Shown here in pieces: positions 1 through 11,164 of a stretch of 64,000 nucleotides of DNA. The notes beneath the pieces were generated by a model. The model made no database searches, was not told the DNA's origin, and worked only from the letters and a program-made list of their open reading frames with translations. How positions within the stretch are numbered: the first letter of the stretch is position 1; every line of letters begins with the position of its first letter. Made by a program: the position numbers and the translations under genes. This DNA comes from Betaproteobacteria bacterium (GTDB lineage: Bacteria > Pseudomonadota > Gammaproteobacteria > Burkholderiales > SG8-39): NCBI GenBank assembly GCA_005881575.1, contig VBCA01000002.1, positions 86,078 through 150,077 of the forward strand. Reading direction: 5' to 3'.

Positions 1-1452
1 CTGCCGAGCGAGGACGCCGGGCAGCTTTTCTGCTTCATCGAGGCGCCTCAGGACATTTCCTTCGACGCCATGGTGACGTATCAGCGCTCCGTGCTGGAGA
101 TCCTCCGCGCCGATCCCAACATCGAAGCCGTGACCGGGTTCCTGGGCGCAACCTCGTTCAATCCCTCGCTCAACGTCGGCCGCGCCACCATGACCTTGAA
201 GCCGCGCTCCCAGCGCAAGTCGGCGGACGAGGTCGTGCGGAGTCTGCGCCCGAAGCTCGCCAATATGATGGGAATCAAGGTTTTCATCCAGAACGTGCCG
301 GCGATCCGCATCGGCGGCCAGCTCACCAAGAGTCAGTACCAGTATGTAGTTCAAGGCGCGAGCACCGAGGAGTTGTACCACTGGGTGCCGGTCGTCGAGG
401 AGAAGCTCAAGACCCTGCCGGAGCTGCTCGACGTGTCGAGCGACCTGCAGATCGCCCGCCCGCAAGTCAACGTCGAGATCGACCGCGAAAAGGCCTCCGC
501 ACTCGGCGTGAGCCCGCAGCAGATCGAAGCGGCGCTCGCCAACGCCTACGGCTCGCGCCAGGTCTCGAACATCTATACCGCCACCAACCAGTACTTCGTG
601 ATTCTCGAGCTCGAGCCGAGGTACCAGCGCGATCCCGCGGCGCTGTCGATGCTCTACGTGCGCTCCTCGAGCGGCGCTCTGGTGCCGCTCAATGCGGTGG
701 CGAAGCTCACTTACGGCGTCGGCCCGATGAGCGTCAGCCATCTCGGCCAGCTGCCCTCGGTTACCATTTCTTTCGACCTGCAGCAAGACGTGGCCCTCTC
801 CCAGGCGATCGCCCTGATCCAGAAGGCGGCGGACGAGCTGCAGGTGCCGCCCACGCTGAACGCGAGATTCACGGGCACTGCGCAGGCGTTTCAAGCTTCG
901 CTCCAAGGCATGGGCATCCTGCTGGTGCTCTCCATTCTGGTGATCTACCTGGTGCTCGGCATCCTGTACGAGAGCTTCATCCACCCGCTCACGATTCTCT
1001 CCGGACTGCCGACCGCGGGTCTCGGAGCGCTGGTGACTTTGTGGGCGTTCAACATCGAGCTCAACATGTACGCATTCGTCGGCATCATCATGCTGGTGGG
1101 CATCGTCAAGAAGAACGCCATCATGATGATCGACTTCGCGATCGAGGCGCAGCGCAAGGACGGCAAGCCCGCCCACGAGGCCATTTACCAGGCCTGCATG
1201 ATCCGCTTCCGGCCGATCATGATGACGACCTTCGCCGCGTTGATGGGGAGCCTGCCGATCGCCCTGTCTTTCGGCGCGGGCGGGGACGCGCGCCGTCCAC
1301 TCGGACTAGCGGTCGTTGGAGGACTCGTGCTCTCGCAGTTCCTGACCCTCTTCATCACGCCCGTGATCTACCTCTACTTCGAGCGCTTGCAGGAATGGTT
1401 GGCGCAACGGCGCGAGACACACCAGATCGCAAAGTTGGGTGCCGCCGACTAG
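1..1452 (+). CDS. RND efflux transporter permease, C-terminal part (5' end outside window)
   Basis: Open frame continues upstream of the ORF-track start ([25 protein letters not shown]...); AcrB/HAE1-like motifs such as [19 protein letters not shown] and [21 protein letters not shown]. Confidence 0.95.
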   Translation: MPSEDAGQLFCFIEAPQDISFDAMVTYQRSVLEILRADPNIEAVTGFLGATSFNPSLNVGRATMTLKPRSQRKSADEVVRSLRPKLANMMGIKVFIQNVPAIRIGGQLTKSQYQYVVQGASTEELYHWVPVVEEKLKTLPELLDVSSDLQIARPQVNVEIDREKASALGVSPQQIEAALANAYGSRQVSNIYTATNQYFVILELEPRYQRDPAALSMLYVRSSSGALVPLNAVAKLTYGVGPMSVSHLGQLPSVTISFDLQQDVALSQAIALIQKAADELQVPPTLNARFTGTAQAFQASLQGMGILLVLSILVIYLVLGILYESFIHPLTILSGLPTAGLGALVTLWAFNIELNMYAFVGIIMLVGIVKKNAIMMIDFAIEAQRKDGKPAHEAIYQACMIRFRPIMMTTFAALMGSLPIALSFGAGGDARRPLGLAVVGGLVLSQFLTLFITPVIYLYFERLQEWLAQRRETHQIAKLGAAD

Positions 1453-1495
1453 GCCATCGGCTCGACGAGCTGAGCCGGAGTACCACCTTCGGCGA

Positions 1496-2236
1496 TCACG
1501 GATTGAGCTGCTTGTAGACGACTTCGGCGACCTGGAGCAGTTGTTCCTTTCTTATCTCGCCTGAAAGGGCGTACCCGAAATTGCCGTCGACCCAATAGAA
1601 GACCGACACGCGGTCCTCCTGGCTGAAGCGGAAAGCGGTGTCGCGCGGCTCCCCTCTTTGCCTCGAGACATACAGCGTCAGGCGCTGACCGCGCGTATCC
1701 TGATACATGAACTGCGCGACTGGCCCCTGCGGTCCGGAGAGCAGCCGCCCACCCACAAGTTCGTAACCGAGCGGCGCGAGCTTGGGCGCTTTCAAAGTGG
1801 TCCCAAGACGCTTGGACAGCCAGTTCACGAGATGCTCTTCCTCGCCGGCGGGCACCTCCACCGGATGGCGTACCTCGGGCGAGTACACCACGTGCGCGGT
1901 CGCCGCCAAGCGCGCGAGCGAAACCGGCGGCATCTGCGGGGTGTTGAACATTCCACGAACGATCCAGCCGAGTCCGATTCCGAGCGCGAATATCGCGGCG
2001 GCGGCGGCGTAGCGGAGCCCCGCGTGCGGGCGCACCGCAAGCAGGGCCGCCGGTACGGGCTCGTCGAGCACGGGGTTGTACAGCGAACGGAGCAGGGCGT
2101 TTTGCTCGGCGTACGCGCGCAGCCGCTCCGCGTCCTCCGGATGGGAAGCGAGCCAGGCCTCGATCTCGGCGCGAGCGCCCTCGGAGAGCGCACCGTCGAT
2201 GTAGGTGTGCAGTTCAGCCTCGGCGAGCGGCTTCAC
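1496..2236 (-). CDS. Anti-sigma factor (RsiW/zinc-finger-like, single TM)
   Basis: LHTYIDGALSEGARAEIEAWLASHPEDAERL N-terminus, TM segment, 4-bp overlap with upstream ECF sigma gene. Confidence 0.85.
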   Translation of the reverse strand: MKPLAEAELHTYIDGALSEGARAEIEAWLASHPEDAERLRAYAEQNALLRSLYNPVLDEPVPAALLAVRPHAGLRYAAAAAIFALGIGLGWIVRGMFNTPQMPPVSLARLAATAHVVYSPEVRHPVEVPAGEEEHLVNWLSKRLGTTLKAPKLAPLGYELVGGRLLSGPQGPVAQFMYQDTRGQRLTLYVSRQRGEPRDTAFRFSQEDRVSVFYWVDGNFGYALSGEIRKEQLLQVAEVVYKQLNP

Positions 2237-2730
2237 TTCACGACTTTCAGAGGCATCACGCCCTGAGCCCCGAGCAGCTGGCGCATGCGTTCGCGCGCCC
2301 GCGACAGTCGCGACATGACAGTGCCTATGGGAATTTCCAGAGCACCGCTGACCTCCTCGTAAGTCAGCTGCTCCACCGCCACCAGCAGCACGACCTCCCG
2401 CTGCTCCGGCGAGAGGGAACGCAGCACACGGTCCACGTCCTGCAGCTCGAGCTGCTCGCTCTGGGTCGCGCGAACCGACACGGCAGGTACTTCTTCCATC
2501 GCCTGCTCAATTTCGTAGCGGCGGCGCCTTGCTTGATTTACGAACACGTTATGCATGATCGTGAACAGCCACGCCCTCAGATCGCTTCCCGGGCGCCAAA
2601 GATAGAACTTGTTCCAGGCGCGCTCCAGGGTGTCCTGAACCAGGTCGTCCGCGACGTAGCGGTCGCCCACGAGCGCGCGGGCGTAGCGCCGCAGCCGGGG
2701 GATGTGCTCGATGATGAGTCGACGATCCAT
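2233..2730 (-). CDS. ECF RNA polymerase sigma factor
   Basis: DDLVQDTLERAWNKF, DLRAWLFTIMHNVFVNQARRRR, LTYEEVSGALEIPIGTVMSRLSRARERM. Confidence 0.93.
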   Translation of the reverse strand: MDRRLIIEHIPRLRRYARALVGDRYVADDLVQDTLERAWNKFYLWRPGSDLRAWLFTIMHNVFVNQARRRRYEIEQAMEEVPAVSVRATQSEQLELQDVDRVLRSLSPEQREVVLLVAVEQLTYEEVSGALEIPIGTVMSRLSRARERMRQLLGAQGVMPLKVVK

Positions 2731-3016
2731 CTCCTGCGCATTCTAGCGCGCGGCAGGCTTTTTCGGGAACGCTTCGCCCGCTGGGAACCGCGGGGCTACG
2801 CACGAACGCCGTCGCTGCCAGGCGAGGGATGCCGACTTTATTCACTGCCCTCCCCGAAAAAAGAGAACCTGCGATACAAACGCGCGGCTTGGCGCATTTA
2901 TTCCGCAGGTTGCGGCAGCCTCCGTGGAATTCTACCGGGCGCGGCCTGGGTAAACACGAGGCCAGCCCCCGCTATTCCAGTTCGGGAGGCGCGTTTTCGG
3001 AGGGCGGGAAATGAAA

Positions 3017-3037
3017 GAGGGTGGCTCCGCCACCCTC
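3017..3037 (-). terminator. Rho-independent terminator downstream of cytochrome c4 gene
   Basis: GAGGGTGGC-TCC-GCCACCCTC hairpin; on - strand followed by T-rich CTTTCATTTC. Confidence 0.75.
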
Positions 3038-3062
3038 GACTCAGGTCATTGCAACGCGAGGA

Positions 3063-3698
3063 TCACCCGCGGAGGCCGGCGATGTAATCGGCCACCGCGC
3101 GAATTTCAGGATCGCTCATCCTTGCAGCGATCGCTTGCATCATCTTGTTCGCGTCGTTCCTGCGTTCACCCGAGCGAAACGCTTTCAGCTGCGCTTCGGT
3201 GTACTCGGCGTACTGCCCTGCGAGGCGCGGGTATTGCGCAGGCAGACCGGCCCCGCTCGCGCCGTGGCAGGCAGCACACGCAGGAAGGCCCTTGGTCACG
3301 TCGCCGCCGCGCCAGATTTTTCGACCGAGCGCGAGCGCTTCCTGGTTTTTCAACACGCCCGGCATGGCACGTTGCGCGGCGTAATACGCCGCCACATCGC
3401 GCATGTCTCCGGCGGAGAGGTTGGCAACCATGCCGCCCATGATCGGGTTTTCCCGCTCGGCCCTGTTTTCTGCAGCGGGCTTGAAATTGGCGAGTTGCTT
3501 CTGCAGGTATTCGGGCACTTGGCTGGCCAGCTTCGGATTGGCGGGAGTCGGGCTGTTGCCGTCGGCACCGTGGCAAGCCGCGCAAACCTTGTTGGCGATG
3601 CTTTGGCCCTTGGCGGAATCAGCTTTGGCCGCGGGCTCCGCGGCGGCAAGCGGGCCGGCGCAAATCGCAAAGCTCAAAAGCGCCAACGCTCGTTTCAT
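3063..3698 (-). CDS. Cytochrome c4-like di-heme protein
   Basis: Signal peptide MKRALALLSFAICAGPLAAAEP; two CAACH heme motifs (CAACHGADGNSP, CAACHGASGAG). Confidence 0.92.
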   Translation of the reverse strand: MKRALALLSFAICAGPLAAAEPAAKADSAKGQSIANKVCAACHGADGNSPTPANPKLASQVPEYLQKQLANFKPAAENRAERENPIMGGMVANLSAGDMRDVAAYYAAQRAMPGVLKNQEALALGRKIWRGGDVTKGLPACAACHGASGAGLPAQYPRLAGQYAEYTEAQLKAFRSGERRNDANKMMQAIAARMSDPEIRAVADYIAGLRG

Positions 3699-4400
3699 GC
3701 CTTTTTTCCTCCGCGAGCCTTCGCTCAAAAGGCTGATATTCTAGCAAAACCGGTTGCCCCGACTCATGTCACTCTTCCGCAGTGCTTGCTTCTTCAAAAG
3801 CGTTGCCTCGCTAGCGGACGCTCCGGCGAGCGTCGGTGAAATCGCTTTCGTCGGTCGATCGAACACGGGCAAATCAAGCGCCATCAACGCGCTGACGGGG
3901 AGTCAATTGGCGTTCGTGAGCAAGACTCCCGGACGCACTCGACTCATCAATTACTACGCGTTGGGCGGGGAGCGATTCTTCGTGGATCTACCTGGCTACG
4001 GCTACGCCCGGGTTCCCGAGGCGACGCGCGCGCCCTGGGAAAGACTGCTGGGCGGCTATCTCCAGACGCGCGCACCGCTGTGCGGGCTGACCGTAGTGAT
4101 GGACGTGCGGCAGGCGCTGACCGAGCTCGATCAACGCATGCTCGGATGGTTTCGTCCCACGGGGAAACCGGTGCATGTGCTGCTCACCAAAGCGGATAAA
4201 CTGTCCCGGGAAGCTGCGCAGAAAATCCTGCGCCGAGTCGAAGCGGAACTTGCGGTGCTCGCACCCAATGCTTCGGTGCAGTTGTTCTCGAGTCTCAAGA
4301 GATCCGGCCTGGAGCAGGCCGCGGCGGTGCTGCTAGGGTGGCTGGACGCACGCGCGCCAGGGGCCTTGGGGGTGGCCCTTGGCCGAGAGCCGAATGAAAA

Positions 4401-5629
<1,229 letters not shown>

Positions 5630-5633
5630 TCCG

Positions 5634-7418
5634 CTAGCGCAGTGCCAGATCGAGCGACTGGATGAATTTATCCGGCGACTGATAGCCGATCACGCGCAGG
5701 CCTTCGATTTCCCGCCCGCTCGCGTCGAAGAAGACGATCCCCGGCGGCCCGAACAGCCGATAGCGCTTTAGAAGCACCTTGTCCTCCGCGTTGTTGGCAG
5801 TGACGTCCGCGCGCAGCAGCGTCATCCCGGCCAAACGCGCCTGAACTCGCGGATCGCTGAAGGTGAAGCGCTCCATTTCCTTGCACGACACGCACCAGTC
5901 TGCGTAGAAATCGAGCATCACCGCTTTGTCGGCCGTCTTCAGACGCGCATCCAGATCGGCGAGCGTCCGGACCGTCTCGAAGCGCAGCGACGCCTCCGGC
6001 GATTGCGCGAAAAGGCCGGCAAGAGGTCGCAGGGGATCGCGCGCCCCCGAGAGGGCACCGATGCCTTGCGCGGCCCCGGCAAGCAGCGCGAGGATGCCGA
6101 CCGCCTTCGATAACCGCCTCCATCCGCTGGCGCCTTGGGGAGCGGGCTCGAGCGCGCCCAAGAACACCCCCGATCCGACCAGCACTGCCGCCCACAGCAG
6201 CATCTGCACCGCCGCCGGAATAACCGGGCTGATGATCCAGATCGCAACCGCGAGGAGGAGCACTCCGAAAAACTGCCGGACCGCATGCATCCATTGGCCG
6301 GCCCGCGGCAGGAGCACGCCCTCGGACACCCCTACCAGGACCAGCGGCACGCCCATCCCGATCGCCATCGAGAACAGCGCCGTTCCGCCGAGCAAGACAT
6401 CGCGCGTCTGGCCGATATAGAGCAGCGCCCCGGCAAGAGGTGCGGCGACGCAAGGGGAGACGATCGCGGCCGAGAGCACCCCCATCAGCACCACGGCGCC
6501 CCAGTCCCCGCCCCCCAACCGGTTGCTCGCCGCGGTGAGCCGCATCTGCCAGCTTGAAGGCAACCGCAGCTCGTACAAGCCGAACATGGACAGCGCAAGT
6601 CCCACGAAGACGGCCGCGAACGCTCCCAGCACCCAAGCGTTCTGCAGCGCCGCGGAGAACAGGTTCCCGGAAAACGCCGCGCCAATTCCGATGGCGGTGT
6701 AAGTCACCGCCATGCCGAGGACGTAAGCGATCGAGACGAGCGCGGCGCGCCAGCGCGTCACTTTGCGGCCTTCGCCTACGATGATTCCGGACAGGATCGG
6801 GATCATCGGCAGGACACAAGGGGTAAAGGTGAGCAGAAGCCCGGCGCCGAAAAACACCGCCATGACCAGCCAGAGCCGGCCGGATTCCAGGACACCCGCG
6901 AAACGCACGTCCTCGCTCGCCGCGGTCACGCGTTCCGGTGAAGAAGTAAACGGCTCGTTTTCCTTGAAGATCGACGAGCGCGAGCCGCCCAGCGACGCAA
7001 GGCGAAGGTCGGCGCTTTGCACCTGCGGAACATAGCACACGCCCAGATCGGCACAGCCTTGCGAGGTGACCTGGAGCTTCATGCGCTCGGCGCCAGCCGC
7101 CTCGACCGGTAGGCGTATGCGCACTTCCTTGCGGTAGGTTTCCTGTTTGCCGAGGAACTTGTCCTCGTGGATCTCCCCCTTCGGAAACTGAGCTTGGCCC
7201 AGTGCTACCGAAGCGGGCTCGGCTGCAAAACGGAAGCGCTCGCGATAGAGGTAGTAGCCTTCGGCTATTCCATAGCGGACTTCCACGGTCCGCGCGTCGA
7301 TAGCGCGGGCGGAAAAGCGGAATGCCTTGTCCGGCTCGAGCAGATCGTCGGCGCCCGCCGCACGCGCGGGCGGCAGCGCAGCGAGCAGCAACAGCAAGAT
7401 GAGCAGAAGTCGGTGCAT
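5634..7418 (-). CDS. dsbD: Protein-disulfide reductase DsbD
   Basis: Signal peptide, N-terminal DsbD domain, TM core with TPCVLPMIPILSG, C-terminal thioredoxin motif DWCVSCKEME. Confidence 0.96.
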   Translation of the reverse strand: MHRLLLILLLLLAALPPARAAGADDLLEPDKAFRFSARAIDARTVEVRYGIAEGYYLYRERFRFAAEPASVALGQAQFPKGEIHEDKFLGKQETYRKEVRIRLPVEAAGAERMKLQVTSQGCADLGVCYVPQVQSADLRLASLGGSRSSIFKENEPFTSSPERVTAASEDVRFAGVLESGRLWLVMAVFFGAGLLLTFTPCVLPMIPILSGIIVGEGRKVTRWRAALVSIAYVLGMAVTYTAIGIGAAFSGNLFSAALQNAWVLGAFAAVFVGLALSMFGLYELRLPSSWQMRLTAASNRLGGGDWGAVVLMGVLSAAIVSPCVAAPLAGALLYIGQTRDVLLGGTALFSMAIGMGVPLVLVGVSEGVLLPRAGQWMHAVRQFFGVLLLAVAIWIISPVIPAAVQMLLWAAVLVGSGVFLGALEPAPQGASGWRRLSKAVGILALLAGAAQGIGALSGARDPLRPLAGLFAQSPEASLRFETVRTLADLDARLKTADKAVMLDFYADWCVSCKEMERFTFSDPRVQARLAGMTLLRADVTANNAEDKVLLKRYRLFGPPGIVFFDASGREIEGLRVIGYQSPDKFIQSLDLALR

Positions 7419-7421
7419 GAG

Positions 7422-7751
7422 CTAAGCCGGCCGCGTTTCCGAATCGATCCAATCGAGGTACGCGGGCAATCCCCCCCTCAATCGGACCGCGATGATCTCC
7501 GGAAGTTCGTAGGGATGACCCGAGCGGATCGCCTCTTCGAGCTCGGCGTAGCGGCCGCCGGTGGTCTTGATGAGCATCGGGAATTCCTCGGCGTCCTCGG
7601 TCTTGCCTTTCCAGCGATAGATCGAGCGGCACGGCGACAGGATGTTGATGCACGCGGCGAGGCGCTTTTCCACGAGCTCGTGCGCGAGCTTCGCCGCGCT
7701 GCCGCGGTCGGGCAGATTGGTGATGACGAGATAGGCCTCCGCGGCCTTCAT
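7422..7751 (-). CDS. cutA: Divalent cation tolerance protein CutA
   Basis: MKAAEAYLVITNLPDRGSAAKLAHELVEKRLAACINILSPCRSIYRWKGKTEDAEEFPMLIKTT; ATG read at 7751. Confidence 0.95.
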   Translation of the reverse strand: MKAAEAYLVITNLPDRGSAAKLAHELVEKRLAACINILSPCRSIYRWKGKTEDAEEFPMLIKTTGGRYAELEEAIRSGHPYELPEIIAVRLRGGLPAYLDWIDSETRPA

Positions 7752-8626
7752 GCGGCCTCCCTGATCCGGGGAATGCCGTCTCGCACGGTGGAATAGCGCA
7801 GTCGCACGCCGAGCTGCGTCTTCATGCGCCGGTTGGAAAGGCGTCGCGATTCGCTCATGAAAGAAAGCAGTTCCGGGGGCAGCAGGCGCGCGGCTTCCTC
7901 GCGCGAGACGCGCGGGGGCCGAGCCAGCCCGCTGCGGTCGGCCACGAGGTCGAAAAATTCGCCCATCTTCGTCGGGCCGTCGTCGCTCGCATTGTAGACA
8001 CCGCGCGCGCCCGTCGATTCGAGCGCGGCGACGAGGATTCCGGCGAGATCGTCGGCATGGATGTGATTGGTGTAGACGTCCTCCTCCGGCCGAAGGGCCG
8101 GAGTACCACGCGCCAGGCGCTCGAGCGGCAGACGATCGGAGGCATAAATCCCCGGCACGCGCAGGATCGCGATCTCGACCTGGTTGCGTTCGCCCCAATC
8201 ACCGAGCGCCCGCTCGGCGTCCAGGCGCCGCATGGCGCGTTCGGTTCGCGGATTGGGTGGGCGGGTCTCGTCGACCCATTCACCCGCACAATCGCCGTAT
8301 ACCCCGCTCGTGGAAAGGTACACGAATCTCCGTGGTAACATGGCGCCGCGTCCGCGCGGCGCGAGAGCTGCAAGCAGGCTGCGCATACGAGTATCGAGCG
8401 TTCCGCCTGCGGAGGGCGGCGCGAGATGCGCGATGCGCTCGGCGCAGCCGACTAGCGGCGCGAGCGAGGCGGCATCGTCGAGATCGCCCGCGATTTGCCC
8501 GACCCCGGCTGCATCGATCGCGGGATCGGGCGAGCGCACCAGAGCCGTCACGCGATAGCGACGCTGCAATTCCGGCAGAGCGCGGCGCGCGACGTCACCG
8601 CAACCGACGATGAGCAGATTTTCCAC
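7748..8626 (-). CDS. NAD-dependent epimerase/SDR family protein (YeeZ-like)
   Basis: MENLLIVGCGDVARRALP, YLSTSGVYGD, VYTNHIHADDLA; 4-bp overlap with cutA. Confidence 0.9.
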   Translation of the reverse strand: MENLLIVGCGDVARRALPELQRRYRVTALVRSPDPAIDAAGVGQIAGDLDDAASLAPLVGCAERIAHLAPPSAGGTLDTRMRSLLAALAPRGRGAMLPRRFVYLSTSGVYGDCAGEWVDETRPPNPRTERAMRRLDAERALGDWGERNQVEIAILRVPGIYASDRLPLERLARGTPALRPEEDVYTNHIHADDLAGILVAALESTGARGVYNASDDGPTKMGEFFDLVADRSGLARPPRVSREEAARLLPPELLSFMSESRRLSNRRMKTQLGVRLRYSTVRDGIPRIREAA

Positions 8627-8650
8627 GAACGGATTCTACCCCGCGCACCG

Positions 8651-9676
8651 ATGACGCATCAGGTCACGATACGCAACACCGACCACCGGTTTCCGGCGCG
8701 GGACGGCTCGACGATCCTCCAATCGGCGCTCGATGCAGGCCTCGTGCTCCCATACGGCTGCCGCGACGGCGCCTGCGGCAGCTGCAAGGGGAAGCTCGTC
8801 GATGGCAGCATCGACTACGGCCGTTACTCGGAAAAGGCGCTCACCGCACAGGAGCGCGCCCAGGGCTACGCGCTCTTCTGCCAAGCGAAGCCCCTGTCGG
8901 ACGTGGCGATCGAGGCCCGCGAAGTGCGCAAGGCGGGCGATATCCAGGTCAGGAAGCTCCCCGCGCGCGTGCAGAAGCTGGAGCGCGCCGCGGACGACGC
9001 CATGATCGTCTACCTGAAGCTCCCCGCGAACGAGCGCCTGATGTTCCTCCCCGGCCAGTACATCGACATCCTCTTGAAGGACGGCACGCGGCGAAGCTTT
9101 TCCATGGCCAACGCGCCGCACGACGACGAGTACGTTCAGCTGCACGTGCGGCACGTGCCGGGCGGCGCGTTCACCGACCACGTGTTCCAGACCATGAAGG
9201 AGCGCGATATCCTGCGCCTCGAAGGGCCGTTCGGAACATTCTTCCTGCGCGAGGAGTCCGCCAAGCCCATCGTGCTCGTTGCCTCCGGCACCGGTTTTGC
9301 GCCGATCAAGGCGCTCATCGAGGCTGCGCTCAGGAAAGGCATTCCCAGGCCGATGACGCTCTACTGGGGAGCGCGACGGCCGAAAGACCTCTATCTCGAC
9401 GCACTGCCCGAACGCTGGGCCGCCGAGCATTCGGGATTTAAGTACGTCCCGGTCATTTCCGACGCTTTGGCTGAAGACCGCTGGGACGGGCGGACCGGAT
9501 TCGTACACCGCGCGGTGATGGAGGACCTATCCGACCTTTCCGGCCACCAGGTGTACGCCTGCGGGGTTCCAATCATGGTCGATTCCGCGCGGCGCGATTT
9601 CATCCAGAGATGCCGGCTGCCCGAAAACGAGTTTTTCGCGGATTCCTTCACCACCGCCGCGGACAAGGCGCCTTAG
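8651..9676 (+). CDS. 2Fe-2S ferredoxin/FAD/NAD(P)H reductase (CDP-6-deoxy-delta-3,4-glucoseen reductase-like)
   Basis: YGCRDGACGSCKGKLVDG 2Fe-2S motif, GQYIDILLKDGTRRSFSMANAP, ASGTGFAPIKALIE, C-terminal FFADSFTTAAD. Confidence 0.93.
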   Translation: MTHQVTIRNTDHRFPARDGSTILQSALDAGLVLPYGCRDGACGSCKGKLVDGSIDYGRYSEKALTAQERAQGYALFCQAKPLSDVAIEAREVRKAGDIQVRKLPARVQKLERAADDAMIVYLKLPANERLMFLPGQYIDILLKDGTRRSFSMANAPHDDEYVQLHVRHVPGGAFTDHVFQTMKERDILRLEGPFGTFFLREESAKPIVLVASGTGFAPIKALIEAALRKGIPRPMTLYWGARRPKDLYLDALPERWAAEHSGFKYVPVISDALAEDRWDGRTGFVHRAVMEDLSDLSGHQVYACGVPIMVDSARRDFIQRCRLPENEFFADSFTTAADKAP

Positions 9677-9683
9677 CGCCGAG

Positions 9684-10400
9684 CTACCCAGCCGCCTCGC
9701 CGAGATAGGCTTCGCGCACGCGCGGGTCGGCGAGCAAGGCTCGCGCTTCTCCCGAGAGCGTGATCTCCCCGCTTTCCATGACGTAGGCGCGGTGCGCCAG
9801 CGCGAGCGCGCTTCGGGCGTTCTGCTCCACCAGCAGCACAGTGACGCCGCTGCGGTTGATGTCGCGGATCACCTGCAGGATCTTCTGCGCGGCGATCGGG
9901 GCGAGCCCCATGCTCGGCTCATCCAGCGCGAGGAGCTTGGGGCGGCTCATGAGAGCGCGCCCGATGGCGAGCATCTGCTGCTCGCCGCCGGACAGGGTGC
10001 CCGCGGTCTGGCGGCTCCGTTCCGCAAGCCGAGGGAAAATCTCGAACACCCGGGCGCGGTCCGGCTGGACTTCGGCGTCAGCGCGCACGTATGCACCCAT
10101 CGCGAGATTTTCCTCGACGCTCAACCGCGCGAACACGCCGCGTCCCTCGGGCACCATGACGAGCCCCGCGCGCGCGCGCCGGAAAGCGGGAATGCCGGCG
10201 AAATCGCCGCCGTCGAAGCGCACCGCGCCCGGCGCCGTCGGCACGAGGCCCGAGATCGCACGCAGCGTCGAGGATTTTCCTGCACCGTTTGCGCCGATGA
10301 GACACACCATCTCACCCGCGCCGACTTCCAGGTCGATGCCTTTCACGGCGCGGATCCCGCCGTAACGGACCTCCAGGCCGCGAATTTCAAGGAGGCTCAT
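9684..10400 (-). CDS. livF: Branched-chain amino acid ABC transporter ATP-binding protein
   Basis: Walker A GANGAGKS, LSGGEQQMLAIGRALM; ATG at 10400. Confidence 0.95.
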   Translation of the reverse strand: MSLLEIRGLEVRYGGIRAVKGIDLEVGAGEMVCLIGANGAGKSSTLRAISGLVPTAPGAVRFDGGDFAGIPAFRRARAGLVMVPEGRGVFARLSVEENLAMGAYVRADAEVQPDRARVFEIFPRLAERSRQTAGTLSGGEQQMLAIGRALMSRPKLLALDEPSMGLAPIAAQKILQVIRDINRSGVTVLLVEQNARSALALAHRAYVMESGEITLSGEARALLADPRVREAYLGEAAG

Positions 10401-11164
10401 GCGACAGCCGTTCCCAGGTATGCCTCGATCACCTTCGGATCGCGCTGCACTTCGGCGGGGACGCCCTCCGCGATGCGCTTGCCGTAGTCGAGGACCAGAA
10501 CGCGGTCGCATACGTTCATGACCACGCGCATGTCGTGCTCGATGAGGACCAGCGTCGTTCCGTCCCCGCGGATGCGCTCGAGCAGCGCCCGGAGCCCCTG
10601 GGTCTCCGAAGCATTCATTCCCGCCGCGGGCTCGTCCAGCGCGAGCAAGACAGGGTCGGTTGCGAGCGCGCGCGCGATCTCCAGGCGCCGCTGATCGCCG
10701 TAGGCAAGGCTCCCGGCCGGATCGTTCGCCCGGGCGCGGATGCCGACGTAGTCGAGCAGCTCCGCCGCGCGCCGCTCGATTGCCGCTTCCTCGGCGCGCG
10801 TCGCCGGATCGCGCAGCACGGCGCCGAGAACGCCCGCATGCGTGCGCACGTGGCGGCCGATCATGACATTTTCGAGAGCGGACAGATTGGCGAAGAGCCG
10901 GATGTTCTGGAAAGTGCGGCCGATGCCCCGCGCAGCGATCCTGTCGGGCTTGAGCCCGGCGAGATCTCTTCCGTCGAGAAGAAAGCGGCCGCGGTCGGCG
11001 GGGTAGAGTCCGGTGAGCAGGTTGAACAGCGTGGTTTTCCCGGCGCCGTTCGGGCCGATGAGCCCGAAGATCTGCCCGCGCGAAATCGAGAAGCTGAGGT
11101 CGATGAGCGCCTCGACACCGCCGAAGCGCTTGCTGACGTGTTCGGCCTCGAGCAGCACGCTCAC
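10397..11164 (-). CDS. livG: Branched-chain amino acid ABC transporter ATP-binding protein
   Basis: GPNGAGKTTLFNLLTGLYPADRG, LAYGDQRRLEIARAL; GTG start at 11164 overlapping livM stop. Confidence 0.95.
   Translation of the reverse strand: MSVLLEAEHVSKRFGGVEALIDLSFSISRGQIFGLIGPNGAGKTTLFNLLTGLYPADRGRFLLDGRDLAGLKPDRIAARGIGRTFQNIRLFANLSALENVMIGRHVRTHAGVLGAVLRDPATRAEEAAIERRAAELLDYVGIRARANDPAGSLAYGDQRRLEIARALATDPVLLALDEPAAGMNASETQGLRALLERIRGDGTTLVLIEHDMRVVMNVCDRVLVLDYGKRIAEGVPAEVQRDPKVIEAYLGTAVA

Noticed and set aside
8081-8115. GGCCGAAGGGCCGGAGTACCAC inside the epimerase gene as a dispersed repeat, partly matching CCGGAGTACCAC near 1475
   Set aside because: Short match only; the epimerase copy is in a plausible coding context (RGTPALRPEEDVYTNHIHADDLA).
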